NCBI RefSeq assembly: GCF_031456545.1 | Contig: NZ_JAVDUV010000001.1 | Span: 1,178,001 to 1,242,000 of the forward strand | DNA from: Agromyces sp. 3263 | GTDB taxonomy: Bacteria > Actinomycetota > Actinomycetes > Actinomycetales > Microbacteriaceae | Direction: 5' to 3' | DNA length: 64,000 nucleotides | In this document: one piece after another, positions 1-8,031 of the stretch | Position numbering within the stretch: position 1 is the stretch's first letter | How the letters are laid out: every line of letters starts with the position of its first letter | The notes under the pieces: generated by a model | Seen by the model: the letters and a program-made list of their open reading frames with translations, nothing else | Databases searched by the model: none | Told to the model about the DNA's origin: nothing | Made by a program: the position numbers and the translations under genes

Positions 1-637
1 CGGCCGGCCCCGTCGATGACGACTTGCACGCGGTGCCTGATCCTCCGCGACCGGAGGAACAATCGAACCGCGCCTCGAGACCCGACTGGGCTTCCGCGTC
101 CGCGCGGTCGAGCAGGCCGCGCCTCGACGGCGGCATCCAGGCGCGGACGAGGTCGAGATGCTGCAGTGACAGGGTCCCGGCGGCGAGAGCGGAGTCCACC
201 GAGGCGATCGCAGTCGCGACATCCGTGCATGCGAACATCTCGGCCAGGGCGACCGTGATCAGGTCCGCTGCTCGGTCGAACGGACCTCGTCGGCTGTAGT
301 GCACGCAGACGCGGTCGCGCGTGCGATCGAGCGGCTGGCGACGGTCGTGTGGCGCGAAGAGCCGCCCCGTCGAGTACCGGACTCGCACGTGAAGCTGCGC
401 GTCGTCGGCGACCCAGAGCCCCCGGACACGTGCGACGGTCGCTGCGGTCGCCACCCCGCCCACTCTCACCGCTCGCACCACATCCAGGGGCGCCTCGGGC
501 GTCGCGAACCAGCCGTTTCGGATCCGAACGACGTCACCGCGTCGCAGCGCACGCTCGAGGTCGGCCGGATTGCATCCGGCCGCCACCAAGCTCGCACGCG
601 CCGCGACCCCACCTTGTTGGCGGATGACCGCCGTCAT
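1..637 (-). pseudogene. AbiEi-antitoxin-like / DUF559 nuclease-like gene, frameshifted, 3' part outside window
   Basis: An open reading frame starts at an ATG (635-637) and runs left off the window without a stop. The N-terminus (MTAVIRQQGGVAARASLVAA, then DVVRIRNGWFATPEAP) matches the winged-helix AbiEi_4-type domain common in actinobacteria, in which a basic turn is followed by a 'GWFA' strand. In this family a Vsr-like DUF559 endonuclease domain follows a SGLE motif. Here QSGLEARF is followed by nonsense-looking residues in the starting frame, while the +1 frame continues as RLFLRSRRIRHRVQVVIDGAG, which is what the family predicts. One base therefore seems to be missing near 66-67. This could be a real pseudogene or a sequencing error. 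The family assignment is from motif memory only. No stop codon interrupts either frame before the edge. Confidence 0.6.
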
Positions 638-736
638 CGATTCCACGGGTCGAGTGTGGCGCCCCTCCGGCCTCCAGCCGGGTCGGTGCCCCGATCTGTG
701 GAAAGCGGCGAGCCGGACCTCGGGCCTGCGGACGAC

Positions 737-798
737 AACGCATGAGAATCCGTCGAATGCCCTGCATCAGCAGGACATCGGCAGGATTCTCATGCGTT
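737..798. repeat. 62-bp palindromic dispersed repeat, copy 1
   Basis: Perfect 15-bp inverted arms lie at 737-751 (AACGCATGAGAATCC) and 784-798, around a 32-base centre that itself folds (CCTGC-TGAT-GCAGG on the minus strand). Read on the minus strand it aligns without gaps to 35119-35180, with 40 of 62 positions identical. It sits between the start of the AbiEi-like gene and the stop of the M23 peptidase gene. It could act as a terminator, but the second copy points to a mobile or REP-like palindrome. Confidence 0.85.
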
Positions 799-831
799 CT
801 GCGGGGCAGATGGCGCGTTGCGCGCGCCGGG

Positions 832-2913
832 TCAGTTCGTGTTGGCGTAGAGCCACTCGAGCGGGTCGACCTTGGTGCCGTCGACGCCGCCGAGGCGGAT
901 CTCGAAGTGCAGGTGCGGACCCGTCGACATGCCGGTGTTGCCCGTCTTGCCGATGACGTCGGCGACGTGCACGGTGTCGCCGACCTCGAAGCGCCGCGAT
1001 CCCTCGATCATGTGGGCGTACACGCTCGTCACGAGCTCGCCGTCGATGATGTGGTCGATCATCATGACGACGCCCAGCGACCCGCCGGAGTCGGTCGAGA
1101 CCGCGACGGTGCCGTCGGCGATCGCCTGGATCTCGGCGCCGTAGCCGGGGTTGAAGTCCTGGCCGCCGTGGTCCTCCGAGCAGCCGGCGCAGTTGCGGTA
1201 GCCGAAGTGGTCGCCGATGTGCACGCCGACCGCGAACGGCCACTGGATCGTGCCGGCCGGATTGTTGGTGAAGTCGGCCTCGGCGCGGATGCCGGCGGCC
1301 TGCGCGTACTCCTGGATGGTCTGGTGCTCGTAGCCCTCGCGCTCGACGGTCTGCGCGACCACGTTGCCGTCGATCGTCACGCTCTGCCCGCCACGATCGC
1401 CGCCGGTCGCGCTCGCCATGGCCATCGCCTGCACGTCGGCGGGCGAGAGCAGCGAGAGCGACGGGATCGTCGTCGCGACGGCGAGCATCGCCACGAAGCT
1501 CATCGCCACCACGCTCGCGATGCGCCGGCCGCCGCGCCGCTTCGGCGCAGATGCCGCGGCGCGCGCCGTGGGGTGCCCCGACGCCTGCGGTGCCGACCGC
1601 CGGGTGGGCGCGGCCGCGCGCACGACGTCACGACGCGAGACCGGGCCCGTCGATGCCGGTGAGGTGCCGGGAGCACTCCGGTCGGGCGCGGAGGCTGCAT
1701 CGGCGTCGACTCGCGGCGGGGCGCTCGGAGCGAATCCGAGCAGGTCGGACGCGGGCGTCACCTCGGCGGGCAGGCCACGCGATGCGCGGCGGGACGACGG
1801 GGTGGCGGCGGACGGTGCGGACAGGTCGAAGGCGAGTGGTGCGGGAGCGACGGATGCCGCTGCCCGGCCCGGCTCGTCGGCGGGCCGTGCCCCGGCCGCG
1901 GCCGAGATGGCGGCGGCGAAGCTGGAGGCCGCGCCCGCGACGGCGCCCGAACCCGCTCCGAGGGCTGCAGCATCGCCCGCTGGGAAACCCGGGCGCACCG
2001 CGGCGGCCGTGCTCGCGGCCCCACCCGCGATCAGGAAGGCGAGGTCGCCGTCGATGGGCTCCGTCGGTGCGGGCGTGCTGCCCGTTCGGCGCGGGCCGAC
2101 CGGCATCGGCGGCTCCGCGCTGGAACGGCGTGCGGCCTTCACCGACTTGCCCTTTGCGGCCTTCCCTGACTTGGCGGCCTTCGCCGACTTGCGGTCGGTC
2201 CGGGACTCCCGCGGCGACGACGCGGCGCGGCGAGAGCGGCCACCGTCCGAGGCCTCATCCGAAGCCCCGGCCTCCTCATCGCCGAGCCCCGCGAAGAGGT
2301 CGTCGAATCCGGCTCCGCCGCGACGGGAGCGGGCGCGATCGGTGTCCGCGCCAGGAACGGCGGAGGCCGAGCTCGGACCGCCGGGGCGGTCGGCCTGCTC
2401 GGCCTCGGTGGTGCGGATGTCGATCGTGGGAGCGGAACGTCGGGGTGTCGGGCCCGGTTGAGCGACGGCGGGCAGCGCCGCCGGCGTCGTCGCGGCATCC
2501 GAGAGGCCGAAGATGGCGTCGAAGCCTGGCCGCTCGGCCTGCGGGGCGACCGGATGCGGCGCGGCAGCGGCAACGGCATCGGAAGCGGCAACAGGAGCCA
2601 CGTGATGCTGCGCGGCAGCGGCAGGAGCCACCGGATGCTGCGGAGGGCCCGCATGCACGGCCGAGGGGGCGGGGGGGACAACCGCAACCGGCTGCCCGAG
2701 GGCGCCAGCCGGAGCCCAGGCCGCCGGTGCAGCCGACTCGAGACGAAGGGCCTCTGCGGTCTCCCGTTCGCGCAGCTCCCGGCGGGTCAGGGGTCGCTCG
2801 GCACGCAGGGGGACCTGAGTGCCTGGCGTGGAACCGTCGGGCACGAGGGGGGACTCGAGCACGTGGAGGATGACCTTCGGCGTAGGGGCGGAGATGGACA
2901 GGGAGGTGAGCAT
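832..2913 (-). CDS. Membrane-anchored M23 (LytM) peptidase
   Basis: The 693-residue protein has three parts. Residues 1 to about 463 are a low-complexity Ala/Pro/Ser-rich region with Lys-rich patches, expected in the cytoplasm. One transmembrane helix covers about 464-488 (IASVVAMSFVAMLAVATTI). The C-terminal peptidase_M23 domain spans roughly 555-685 outside the membrane. The zinc ligands are visible: HGGQDF carries the first His and Asp, and HLHFE the last HxH. The family cleaves peptidoglycan cross-bridges or activates amidases. The long disordered cytoplasmic arm is unusual and could bind an intracellular divisome or elongasome partner; that is inference. The ATG start has the weak upstream sequence typical of this genome. 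The gene follows the phosphatase gene on the same strand after about 130 bases, so it probably has its own promoter. Confidence 0.88.
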   Translation of the reverse strand: MLTSLSISAPTPKVILHVLESPLVPDGSTPGTQVPLRAERPLTRRELRERETAEALRLESAAPAAWAPAGALGQPVAVVPPAPSAVHAGPPQHPVAPAAAAQHHVAPVAASDAVAAAAPHPVAPQAERPGFDAIFGLSDAATTPAALPAVAQPGPTPRRSAPTIDIRTTEAEQADRPGGPSSASAVPGADTDRARSRRGGAGFDDLFAGLGDEEAGASDEASDGGRSRRAASSPRESRTDRKSAKAAKSGKAAKGKSVKAARRSSAEPPMPVGPRRTGSTPAPTEPIDGDLAFLIAGGAASTAAAVRPGFPAGDAAALGAGSGAVAGAASSFAAAISAAAGARPADEPGRAAASVAPAPLAFDLSAPSAATPSSRRASRGLPAEVTPASDLLGFAPSAPPRVDADAASAPDRSAPGTSPASTGPVSRRDVVRAAAPTRRSAPQASGHPTARAAASAPKRRGGRRIASVVAMSFVAMLAVATTIPSLSLLSPADVQAMAMASATGGDRGGQSVTIDGNVVAQTVEREGYEHQTIQEYAQAAGIRAEADFTNNPAGTIQWPFAVGVHIGDHFGYRNCAGCSEDHGGQDFNPGYGAEIQAIADGTVAVSTDSGGSLGVVMMIDHIIDGELVTSVYAHMIEGSRRFEVGDTVHVADVIGKTGNTGMSTGPHLHFEIRLGGVDGTKVDPLEWLYANTN

Positions 2914-2935
2914 CCCGACCGGACGTCGGCGAGAT

Positions 2936-2960
2936 AACGGGTTGGTAAAGACTAACCGTT
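2936..2960. promoter_or_regulatory. Hyphenated palindrome before the M23 gene
   Basis: AACGG-g-TTgGT-aaag-ACtAACCGTT pairs over most of 25 bases with one bulge and one mismatch. It ends about 23 bases before the start of the M23 peptidase gene, in the only AT-richer stretch nearby. It may be a repressor operator or a 5' leader hairpin. Confidence 0.35.
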
Positions 2961-3041
2961 CTCAGCGGCGATCGCCACGCGGGACCGAGCGATCCGTCGG
3001 GCCATCGGCGTCTTCACCGCGGCATCCGCGGAATGACGGGC

Positions 3042-3872
3042 TCACGCGTCGAGACCCGCGGCGCGCAGGGCCGCGGTGAGCTCCTCGTAGAGGCCGGGAG
3101 CGGCGGCGACGAGCAGCTCGGTGCTCTCCCGGCCACCCCTGGGTCCTGCGACGTGGGCCCCGGCCTCGCGCGCGATGAGGGCGCCCGCGGCGTGATCCCA
3201 CGCGTTGAGGCCGCGCTCGTAGTAGGCGTCGATGCGCCCGGCGGCGAGCGCGCAGAGGTCGAGGGAGGCGGCCCCGATGCGGCGGATGTCCCGCACCTGG
3301 GGCAGCAGCTCGTGGACCACCGCCGCCTGCGCGCGGCGACGTTCGGCCGAATACGAGAAGCCGGTGGCGACGAGGGCGGCGGGCAGCGCGACCCCCGCGT
3401 TGACCGCGAGCTCACGACCCGCTAGGCGGGCTCCCCCGCCGGCCGTGGCCTCGAACGTCTCGCCCGACACGGGGTTCACGACGACGCCCGCGAGCGTGGT
3501 GCCGCTGACGTCACTGCCGGCCGCGCCCTCGACGACGGCGATGCTGACCGCCCAGGAGGGGATGCCGTAGAGGAAGTTGACGGTGCCGTCGATCGGGTCG
3601 ACGACCCAGTCGAGGCCGCTCGTGCCGACATGGGTGGCGTCCTCCTCGCCGACGATGCCGTCGTCGGGTCGCGCATCGAGGATGAGCGAGCGGATGAGCG
3701 CCTCGGTGTCCCGGTCGACCGCGGTCACGATGTCGGTCGGGCTCGACTTCGTGGCCGCGACGCTGACCCCGGCGCGACGGGCGGTGAGCGCGAACTCCGC
3801 AGCCCGTACGGCGATGTCGCGGGCGAGGTCGAGCAGGGCGGCGTTGGCTCCGGATGCGTCGTGCTGGCTCAT
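3042..3872 (-). CDS. suhB: Inositol monophosphatase family protein
   Basis: The 276-residue protein has the full set of metal-binding motifs of the Mg-dependent inositol monophosphatase/FIG fold: GEED near residue 76, DPIDGTVNF near 92-100, and WDHAAG in the C-terminal third. Such enzymes hydrolyse myo-inositol 1-phosphate, histidinol phosphate or fructose 1,6-bisphosphate; sequence alone does not settle the substrate. In actinobacteria inositol phosphate supply feeds mycothiol and phosphatidylinositol, so an inositol role is likely. The ATG start is supported by a -10 hexamer six bases upstream (leaderless). The symbol is by family and could equally be impA or hisN. Confidence 0.85.
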   Translation of the reverse strand: MSQHDASGANAALLDLARDIAVRAAEFALTARRAGVSVAATKSSPTDIVTAVDRDTEALIRSLILDARPDDGIVGEEDATHVGTSGLDWVVDPIDGTVNFLYGIPSWAVSIAVVEGAAGSDVSGTTLAGVVVNPVSGETFEATAGGGARLAGRELAVNAGVALPAALVATGFSYSAERRRAQAAVVHELLPQVRDIRRIGAASLDLCALAAGRIDAYYERGLNAWDHAAGALIAREAGAHVAGPRGGRESTELLVAAAPGLYEELTAALRAAGLDA

Positions 3873-3878
3873 GCCCTC

Positions 3879-3884
3879 ACGCTA
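3879..3884 (-). promoter_or_regulatory. -10 box TAGCGT, leaderless
   Basis: TAGCGT on the minus strand ends six bases before the inositol phosphatase ATG, placing the transcription start at or next to the A of ATG. Confidence 0.6.
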
Positions 3885-3944
3885 CGTCACCCGCCCGGCG
3901 TGGCCGCGGGAATGACGTCGATCGGCGACTCCCCGGAACGACGA

Positions 3945-3966
3945 AAGCCCCGGATCACCGGGGCTT
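3945..3966 (-). terminator. Intrinsic terminator after tRNA-Tyr
   Basis: A perfect 9-bp stem (AAGCCCCGG / CCGGGGCTT, loop TGAT when read on the minus strand) starts six bases after the tRNA 3' end and is followed by TCGTCGTT on the minus strand. Confidence 0.8.
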
Positions 3967-3972
3967 CGAACG

Positions 3973-4054
3973 TGGCGAGTGAGGGATTCGAACCCCCGAA
4001 GTCGTAGACAGCTGATTTACAGTCAGATCCCTTTGGCCGCTTGGGTAACTCGCC
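3973..4054 (-). tRNA. tRNA-Tyr (GTA)
   Basis: Read on the minus strand, the 82-nt sequence has a 7-bp acceptor stem (GGCGAGT/ACTCGCC), anticodon loop CTGTAAA with anticodon GTA, a variable arm long enough for a class II tRNA, and the T loop GGTTCGAATCC. The discriminator base is A. The genome continues CG, so the CCA end is not encoded. It is transcribed alone between a promoter at about 4093 and the hairpin at 3945-3966. Confidence 0.95.
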
Positions 4055-4092
4055 ATTCGCACCCGACCGCGTTCTGCACACAACCGGGGGCC

Positions 4093-4098
4093 TGTCAA
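4093..4098 (-). promoter_or_regulatory. -35 box TTGACA for tRNA-Tyr
   Basis: A consensus TTGACA on the minus strand lies 38 bases before the tRNA 5' end. The -10 box is not clear; AGAACG at 4070-4075 has a 17-base spacing but is weak. Confidence 0.5.
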
Positions 4099-4148
4099 GG
4101 ATACCCGCGAGGTGGCGAGTCGAGAAATCGGCGCCGGCGCCCAGCCGG

Positions 4149-4805
4149 TCAGCCCTCGGAGCGCCACCAGGGCAGGTCGATCGGGGCCGTCTGCGTGGCC
4201 GTCGGGTCCTGCGGATCGCGGTACGGGTCGCGGTACGGCTCGGAACGGGGTTGGCCCGTCGGGAGCGCCTGATCGGCCTGCCGGTTGAGCGGTCGTCCGC
4301 CGCTGCCACGCAGGCCCGAGCGCTGGATGACGCGCTGGATCGTGAGCCCGCGCTGGGTCGGCGAGCCGACGAACCGGATCTCGCGGAGGCCCTGCTCCTG
4401 CGCGGCGGACTCGAACACGAAGTGCCCGTAGTTGAAGATGCGGCCGAGGATCGGCGTGTGCACCGAGATGTCGAGGATGCGCGAGATCGGCATGGTCGCC
4501 ACGTGCTGCGACAGGATGCCGTGGACGCGGAACACGCGCATGTTCGTGACGACGAAGCGGTCCATGCGCGCGCCGATGATGCGCCACAGGGCGTGCAGCA
4601 GCAGCGCGAGGCCGCCGAGCAGCGGCAGCCAGTAGCCGCCCGCCGGGAGCCACAGCAGCAGCGCCATCACCGGGATGATCGCGAGCAGCTCGAGGATGGG
4701 GCCGAAGATCGCCGCCCAGTGCTTGGTGACCTCGTCGACGATGACCTCGCCCTCGTCGGCGATCAGGTAGCGCTCGACGCGCGGATCGAGGAACAGCACG
4801 CTCAC
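4149..4805 (-). CDS. PH-domain membrane protein (YdbS/bPH-like)
   Basis: This 218-residue protein has two adjacent transmembrane helices at about 29-75 (AAIFGPILELLAIIPVMALLLWLP, then GGLALLLHALWRII; read as separate short segments). A bacterial PH domain follows, with the typical run DRFVVTNMRVFRVHGILSQH, ISRILDISV and GHFVFESAA. The tail is Pro/Arg/Asp-rich and disordered. Such proteins sit in the cytoplasmic membrane with the PH fold inside, but their ligand is unknown. It is the second gene of a two-gene set with the 54-residue protein at 4824-4988, 18 bases apart. Confidence 0.85.
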   Translation of the reverse strand: MSVLFLDPRVERYLIADEGEVIVDEVTKHWAAIFGPILELLAIIPVMALLLWLPAGGYWLPLLGGLALLLHALWRIIGARMDRFVVTNMRVFRVHGILSQHVATMPISRILDISVHTPILGRIFNYGHFVFESAAQEQGLREIRFVGSPTQRGLTIQRVIQRSGLRGSGGRPLNRQADQALPTGQPRSEPYRDPYRDPQDPTATQTAPIDLPWWRSEG

Positions 4806-4823
4806 GGGATCACGCTCATGGGG

Positions 4824-4988
4824 TCAGGTGGCGAGCTTGGTGAAGAACGTGCCGACGGCCTCGACGCCGGTCCAGACGGCGCCGACGGCACCCTCGACGG
4901 CGGTCGCGGCATCCTCGGGCCTGGTGATCAGGTAGAAGAAGGCGAAGACCACGACGAGCGCGATCACGATTCGCTTGACCCACTTCAC
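4824..4988 (-). CDS. 54-residue single-helix membrane protein, unknown function
   Basis: A GTG start at 4986-4988 is preferred to an upstream ATG because GAAGGG lies nine bases before it and the protein then begins VKWVKRIVIALVVVFAFFYL, a positive patch followed by one transmembrane helix. The rest (about 22-54) is a short Ala/Gly/Val-rich segment ending FFTKLAT. It is 18 bases upstream of the PH-domain gene and probably cotranscribed with it, so a shared envelope role is plausible. I do not recognise a family. Confidence 0.65.
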   Translation of the reverse strand: MKWVKRIVIALVVVFAFFYLITRPEDAATAVEGAVGAVWTGVEAVGTFFTKLAT

Positions 4989-5051
4989 GCGTTCGTTCCC
5001 TTCGACGAGCACAGTGGGCAAGCCGCCCCCCGGTGGGCCGACCCAAGACAA

Positions 5052-5067
5052 AGACAGGCTCTTGTCT
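5052..5067. promoter_or_regulatory. Imperfect palindrome AGACAGG..TTGTCT
   Basis: AGACAGGCTCTTGTCT is symmetric at 12 of 16 positions, with 5-bp outer arms. It lies in the divergent space between the 54-residue gene and the LacI-family gene. It may be an operator for either; weak. Confidence 0.25.
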
Positions 5068-5170
5068 ATCGCACGACGGCGCTCGGCGGGAGTCCTCCGC
5101 TCGGCGCGGCGCGTCCGAACGGTAGGATTTCCCCGATCGGCCTGGCCGGGAGGACTCGGCATCGCCGGGA

Positions 5171-6199
5171 ATGGGAGCCATGGCCGGCATCGAAGAGGTC
5201 GCGAAGCTCGCGGGGGTCTCCACCGCGACCGTCTCGCGTGCGCTCAGCGGCCGGGGCCACGTCTCGCCCGCCTCGAAGGCGAAGGTCGTCGAGGCCGCCG
5301 CGCGGCTCGGCTACGTCGTCTCGTCGAACGCCTCGAGCCTCGCCTCGGGCCGCACCCGCAACATCGGCGTGGTGATCCCGTTCCTCAACCGCTGGTTCTT
5401 CTCGTCGGTGCTCGAGGGCGCCCAGCAGGAACTGCTGCGCAGCGGGTACGACCTCACCCTCTACAACCTGTCGGGCGACGGCCGCGAGCGGGCGAGCGTG
5501 TTCGAGCACTTCCTGCTGCGACAGCGGGTCGACGCGGTGATCGCCGTCTCGCTCGAGCTCACCGAACCCGAGGTGGCGCGGCTGCACGAGCTCGGCAAGC
5601 CCCTCGTCGGCGTCGGCGGGCCGATCCCCGGGGTGCGCACGCTCACGATCGACGACGCCGCGGTCGCCCGGCTCGCGACCGAGCACCTCATCGCGTTGGG
5701 GCACTCGCGCATCGCCCACATCGGCGGCGACCTCGAGTTCGACCTCGACTTCCACCTGCCCACCAACCGCCGCATCGGCTACGAGGGCGCGCTCGCCGAC
5801 GCCGGGATCGAGCTCGATCCGCGCCTGTTCGCCCCGGCCGACTTCACCATCCGCGGCGGGTACCACGCGGCCAAGCAACTGCTGGGGGTGCCGCACGATC
5901 GGCCCACGGCGATCTTCGCGGCATCCGATGAGATGGCGATCGGGTCGATCCTCGCCGCCCGCGACCTCGGACTCTCCGTGCCGCGCGACGTGTCGATCGT
6001 CGGCATCGACGACCACGACCTCGCCGACTTCTTCGGCCTCTCGACAGTCGCGCAGTTCCCGCGCCTGCAGGGCGAGAAGGCGGTCGAGATCCTGATGGAG
6101 CAGCTGGAGCCCGAGGCGGATGCCCCTGCGCCGGCCGCGACGCCCCTCCCCTACGAGCTGCGCGTCCGCTCCTCGACGGCCCGGCCGCCCGAGCGCTGA
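5171..6199 (+). CDS. LacI-family transcriptional regulator
   Basis: The 342-residue protein begins with a LacI helix-turn-helix at about 4-25 (IEEVAKLAGVSTATVSRALS) and the hinge helix NASSLASGRT. A periplasmic-binding-protein-like sugar domain follows (TRNIGVVIPFLNRWFFSSV ... GHSRIAHIGG ... FAASDEMAIG ... VSIVGIDD). An ATG at 5180 (MAGIEEV) is an equally good start. The next gene, 133 bases downstream on the same strand, is a GH13 alpha-glucosidase, so a maltose or isomaltose oligosaccharide inducer is likely. No sugar ABC transporter genes adjoin. It probably regulates the glucosidase, and perhaps the distant amylopullulanase whose promoter carries a LacI-type operator. Confidence 0.9.
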   Translation: MGAMAGIEEVAKLAGVSTATVSRALSGRGHVSPASKAKVVEAAARLGYVVSSNASSLASGRTRNIGVVIPFLNRWFFSSVLEGAQQELLRSGYDLTLYNLSGDGRERASVFEHFLLRQRVDAVIAVSLELTEPEVARLHELGKPLVGVGGPIPGVRTLTIDDAAVARLATEHLIALGHSRIAHIGGDLEFDLDFHLPTNRRIGYEGALADAGIELDPRLFAPADFTIRGGYHAAKQLLGVPHDRPTAIFAASDEMAIGSILAARDLGLSVPRDVSIVGIDDHDLADFFGLSTVAQFPRLQGEKAVEILMEQLEPEADAPAPAATPLPYELRVRSSTARPPER

Positions 6200-6220
6200 T
6201 CCCTGCGGTAACCCCCATGT

Positions 6221-6238
6221 CCGGTTCCATGTAACCGG
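6221..6238. promoter_or_regulatory. Palindrome CCGGTTccatgtAACCGG before the alpha-glucosidase gene
   Basis: Perfect 6-bp arms surround a 6-base centre, midway between the LacI-family stop and the glucosidase start. There is no T-tract, so an operator for the glucosidase promoter fits better than a terminator. Confidence 0.45.
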
Positions 6239-6331
6239 CGATGACGAGCGAAACCGGGCGACGGATGCCCCGACCGCGCGATCGGCGTATCGTGCCGCCG
6301 AGGCATCCGAACGGAAAGGACGCATCCGAAG

Positions 6332-8020
6332 ATGACCCAGACCCGACCCACGACGCTCGCACACGAGGCATCCGTGGTTCTCGCGAGCGACCCGAACTGG
6401 TGGCGTCAGGCCGCCGTGTACCAGATCTACCCGCGCAGCTTCGCGGACGCGAACGGCGACGGCATCGGCGACCTGCCGGGCATCACGAGCCGCATCCCGT
6501 ACCTCGCCGAGCTCGGGGTGGACGCGGTCTGGCTCTCGCCGTTCTACCCGTCGGCCCTCGCCGACGGCGGCTACGACGTCGACGACTACCGCGACGTCGA
6601 CCCGAAGCTCGGGACCCTCGCCGACTTCGACGAGATGGTCGCGGCGCTGCACGCCAGCGGCATCCGTCTCATCGTCGACATCGTGCCGAACCACTCGTCG
6701 AACCGGCATCGGTGGTTCCAGGAGGCGCTCGCCTCGCCGAAGGGGTCGGCCGCCCGCGACCGCTACCTCTTCCACGACGGCGCCGGGCCCGACGGCACCG
6801 AGCCGCCGAGCGACTGGCAGTCGATGTTCGGCGGGTCGGCGTGGGAGCCGGTGGGCGACGGCCAGTTCTACCTGCACCTGTTCGCACCCGAGCAGCCCGA
6901 CCTGAACTGGGCCAACCGCGAGGTGCGCGACGACTTCCTCACGACCCTGCGGTTCTGGGCCGACCGGGGCGTCGACGGGTTCCGCGTCGACGTGGCCCAC
7001 GCGCTCGCGAAGGACCTGACCTACCCGCTGCGCTCGCACGCCGAGCTCGAGGAGATGAAGCTCGTCACCGACGGCTCGCACCCCCTGTGGGATCGCGAGG
7101 AGCTCGACGAGATCTACGCCGAGTGGCGCGCCGTGTTCGACGAGTACGACCCGCCCCGCATCGCCGTGGCCGAGGCGTGGGTCGAGCCCAGCCGCCGCTA
7201 CCGCTACGCGCTGCCGACGAGCCTCGGGCAGGCGTTCAACTTCGACCTGCTGCGTGCGAACTTCGACGCCGACGAGTTCCGCGCGATCGTCGACCACAAC
7301 ATGCAGTCGGTGGTCGTCACGGGGTCGTCGAACACGTGGGTGTTCTCGAACCACGACGTGGTGCGCCACGCCACGCGGTACGGGCTGGCCGACGACCCGG
7401 GCCAGGAGGGCGAGGTCGGCAAGCGCTGGCTGCTGCACGGCGGCCCGGCCTCCGAGCTCGATGCGGCGCTCGGCCTGCGTCGCGCCCGCGCCGCCACCCT
7501 GCTCATGCTCGCCCTGCCCGGCAGCGCCTACCTCTACCAGGGCGAGGAGCTCGGGCTGCCAGAGGTCGCCGACATCCCCGACGCCGAGCGGCAGGACCCC
7601 ACGTTCTTCCGCAGCCCCGGCGTCGAGGTCGGGCGTGACGGGTGCCGCGTGCCGCTGCCCTGGACGACGACGGGCTCGTCGTTCGGGTTCGGCGCCGACG
7701 GCGCGCACCTGCCGCAGCCCTCGTGGTTCGGCGCGTTTTCGGTGGAGGCCGAGGGCGCCGATCCCGACTCGACGCTGCACCTCTACCGCCGCGCGCTCGC
7801 GCTGCGCCACGAGCTGCAGGGAGCCGAGGAGCTGACGTGGCGGCAGCACCCGTCGGGCTCCGCCGAGGTGCTCTGGTTCGAGCGTCCGGGCGGATGGCAG
7901 TCGGTCACGAACTTCGGGGCGTCGCCCGTCGACCTGCCCGAGGGCGAGGTGCTCGTCACCAGCGCGCCGCTCGAGGGCGGCCGGCTCCCCGGCGCGACCA
8001 CGGCCTGGCTGCGCGGGTAG
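6332..8020 (+). CDS. aglA: GH13 alpha-glucosidase / oligo-1,6-glucosidase
   Basis: This 562-residue cytoplasmic enzyme lacks a signal peptide. It has the GH13 barrel from about residue 27 (AVYQIYPRSFADANGDGIGDL) with conserved region I DIVPNHSS, region II DGFRVDVAHA (nucleophile Asp), region III AVAEAWVE (acid/base Glu) and region IV FSNHDVVRH (transition-state Asp). QIYPRSF and GIGDLPGI are typical of the oligo-1,6-glucosidase/alpha-glucosidase subgroup. It releases glucose from maltose- or isomaltose-type oligosaccharides. The ribosome site GGAAAGGA lies about 15 bases upstream. It is paired with the LacI regulator in front and followed by a strong hairpin. Symbol by family; exact linkage preference is uncertain. 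Confidence 0.9.
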   Translation: MTQTRPTTLAHEASVVLASDPNWWRQAAVYQIYPRSFADANGDGIGDLPGITSRIPYLAELGVDAVWLSPFYPSALADGGYDVDDYRDVDPKLGTLADFDEMVAALHASGIRLIVDIVPNHSSNRHRWFQEALASPKGSAARDRYLFHDGAGPDGTEPPSDWQSMFGGSAWEPVGDGQFYLHLFAPEQPDLNWANREVRDDFLTTLRFWADRGVDGFRVDVAHALAKDLTYPLRSHAELEEMKLVTDGSHPLWDREELDEIYAEWRAVFDEYDPPRIAVAEAWVEPSRRYRYALPTSLGQAFNFDLLRANFDADEFRAIVDHNMQSVVVTGSSNTWVFSNHDVVRHATRYGLADDPGQEGEVGKRWLLHGGPASELDAALGLRRARAATLLMLALPGSAYLYQGEELGLPEVADIPDAERQDPTFFRSPGVEVGRDGCRVPLPWTTTGSSFGFGADGAHLPQPSWFGAFSVEAEGADPDSTLHLYRRALALRHELQGAEELTWRQHPSGSAEVLWFERPGGWQSVTNFGASPVDLPEGEVLVTSAPLEGGRLPGATTAWLRG

Positions 8021-8031
8021 CGCGTCTCGTA

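Noticed and set aside
2914..3041. Possible c-di-AMP (ydaO-type) riboswitch before the M23 peptidase gene
   Set aside because: Such leaders precede many actinobacterial wall hydrolases, but this gap is only 128 bases and shows none of the conserved pairing I would expect.
4989..5162. Upstream extension of the 54-residue protein to 112 residues
   Set aside because: The added part is Arg/Pro-rich with no helix, and the internal GTG has a clear ribosome site.
5066..7849. A 927-residue minus-strand open frame
   Set aside because: It is antisense to the LacI regulator and alpha-glucosidase genes, both of which have full catalytic or DNA-binding motifs.
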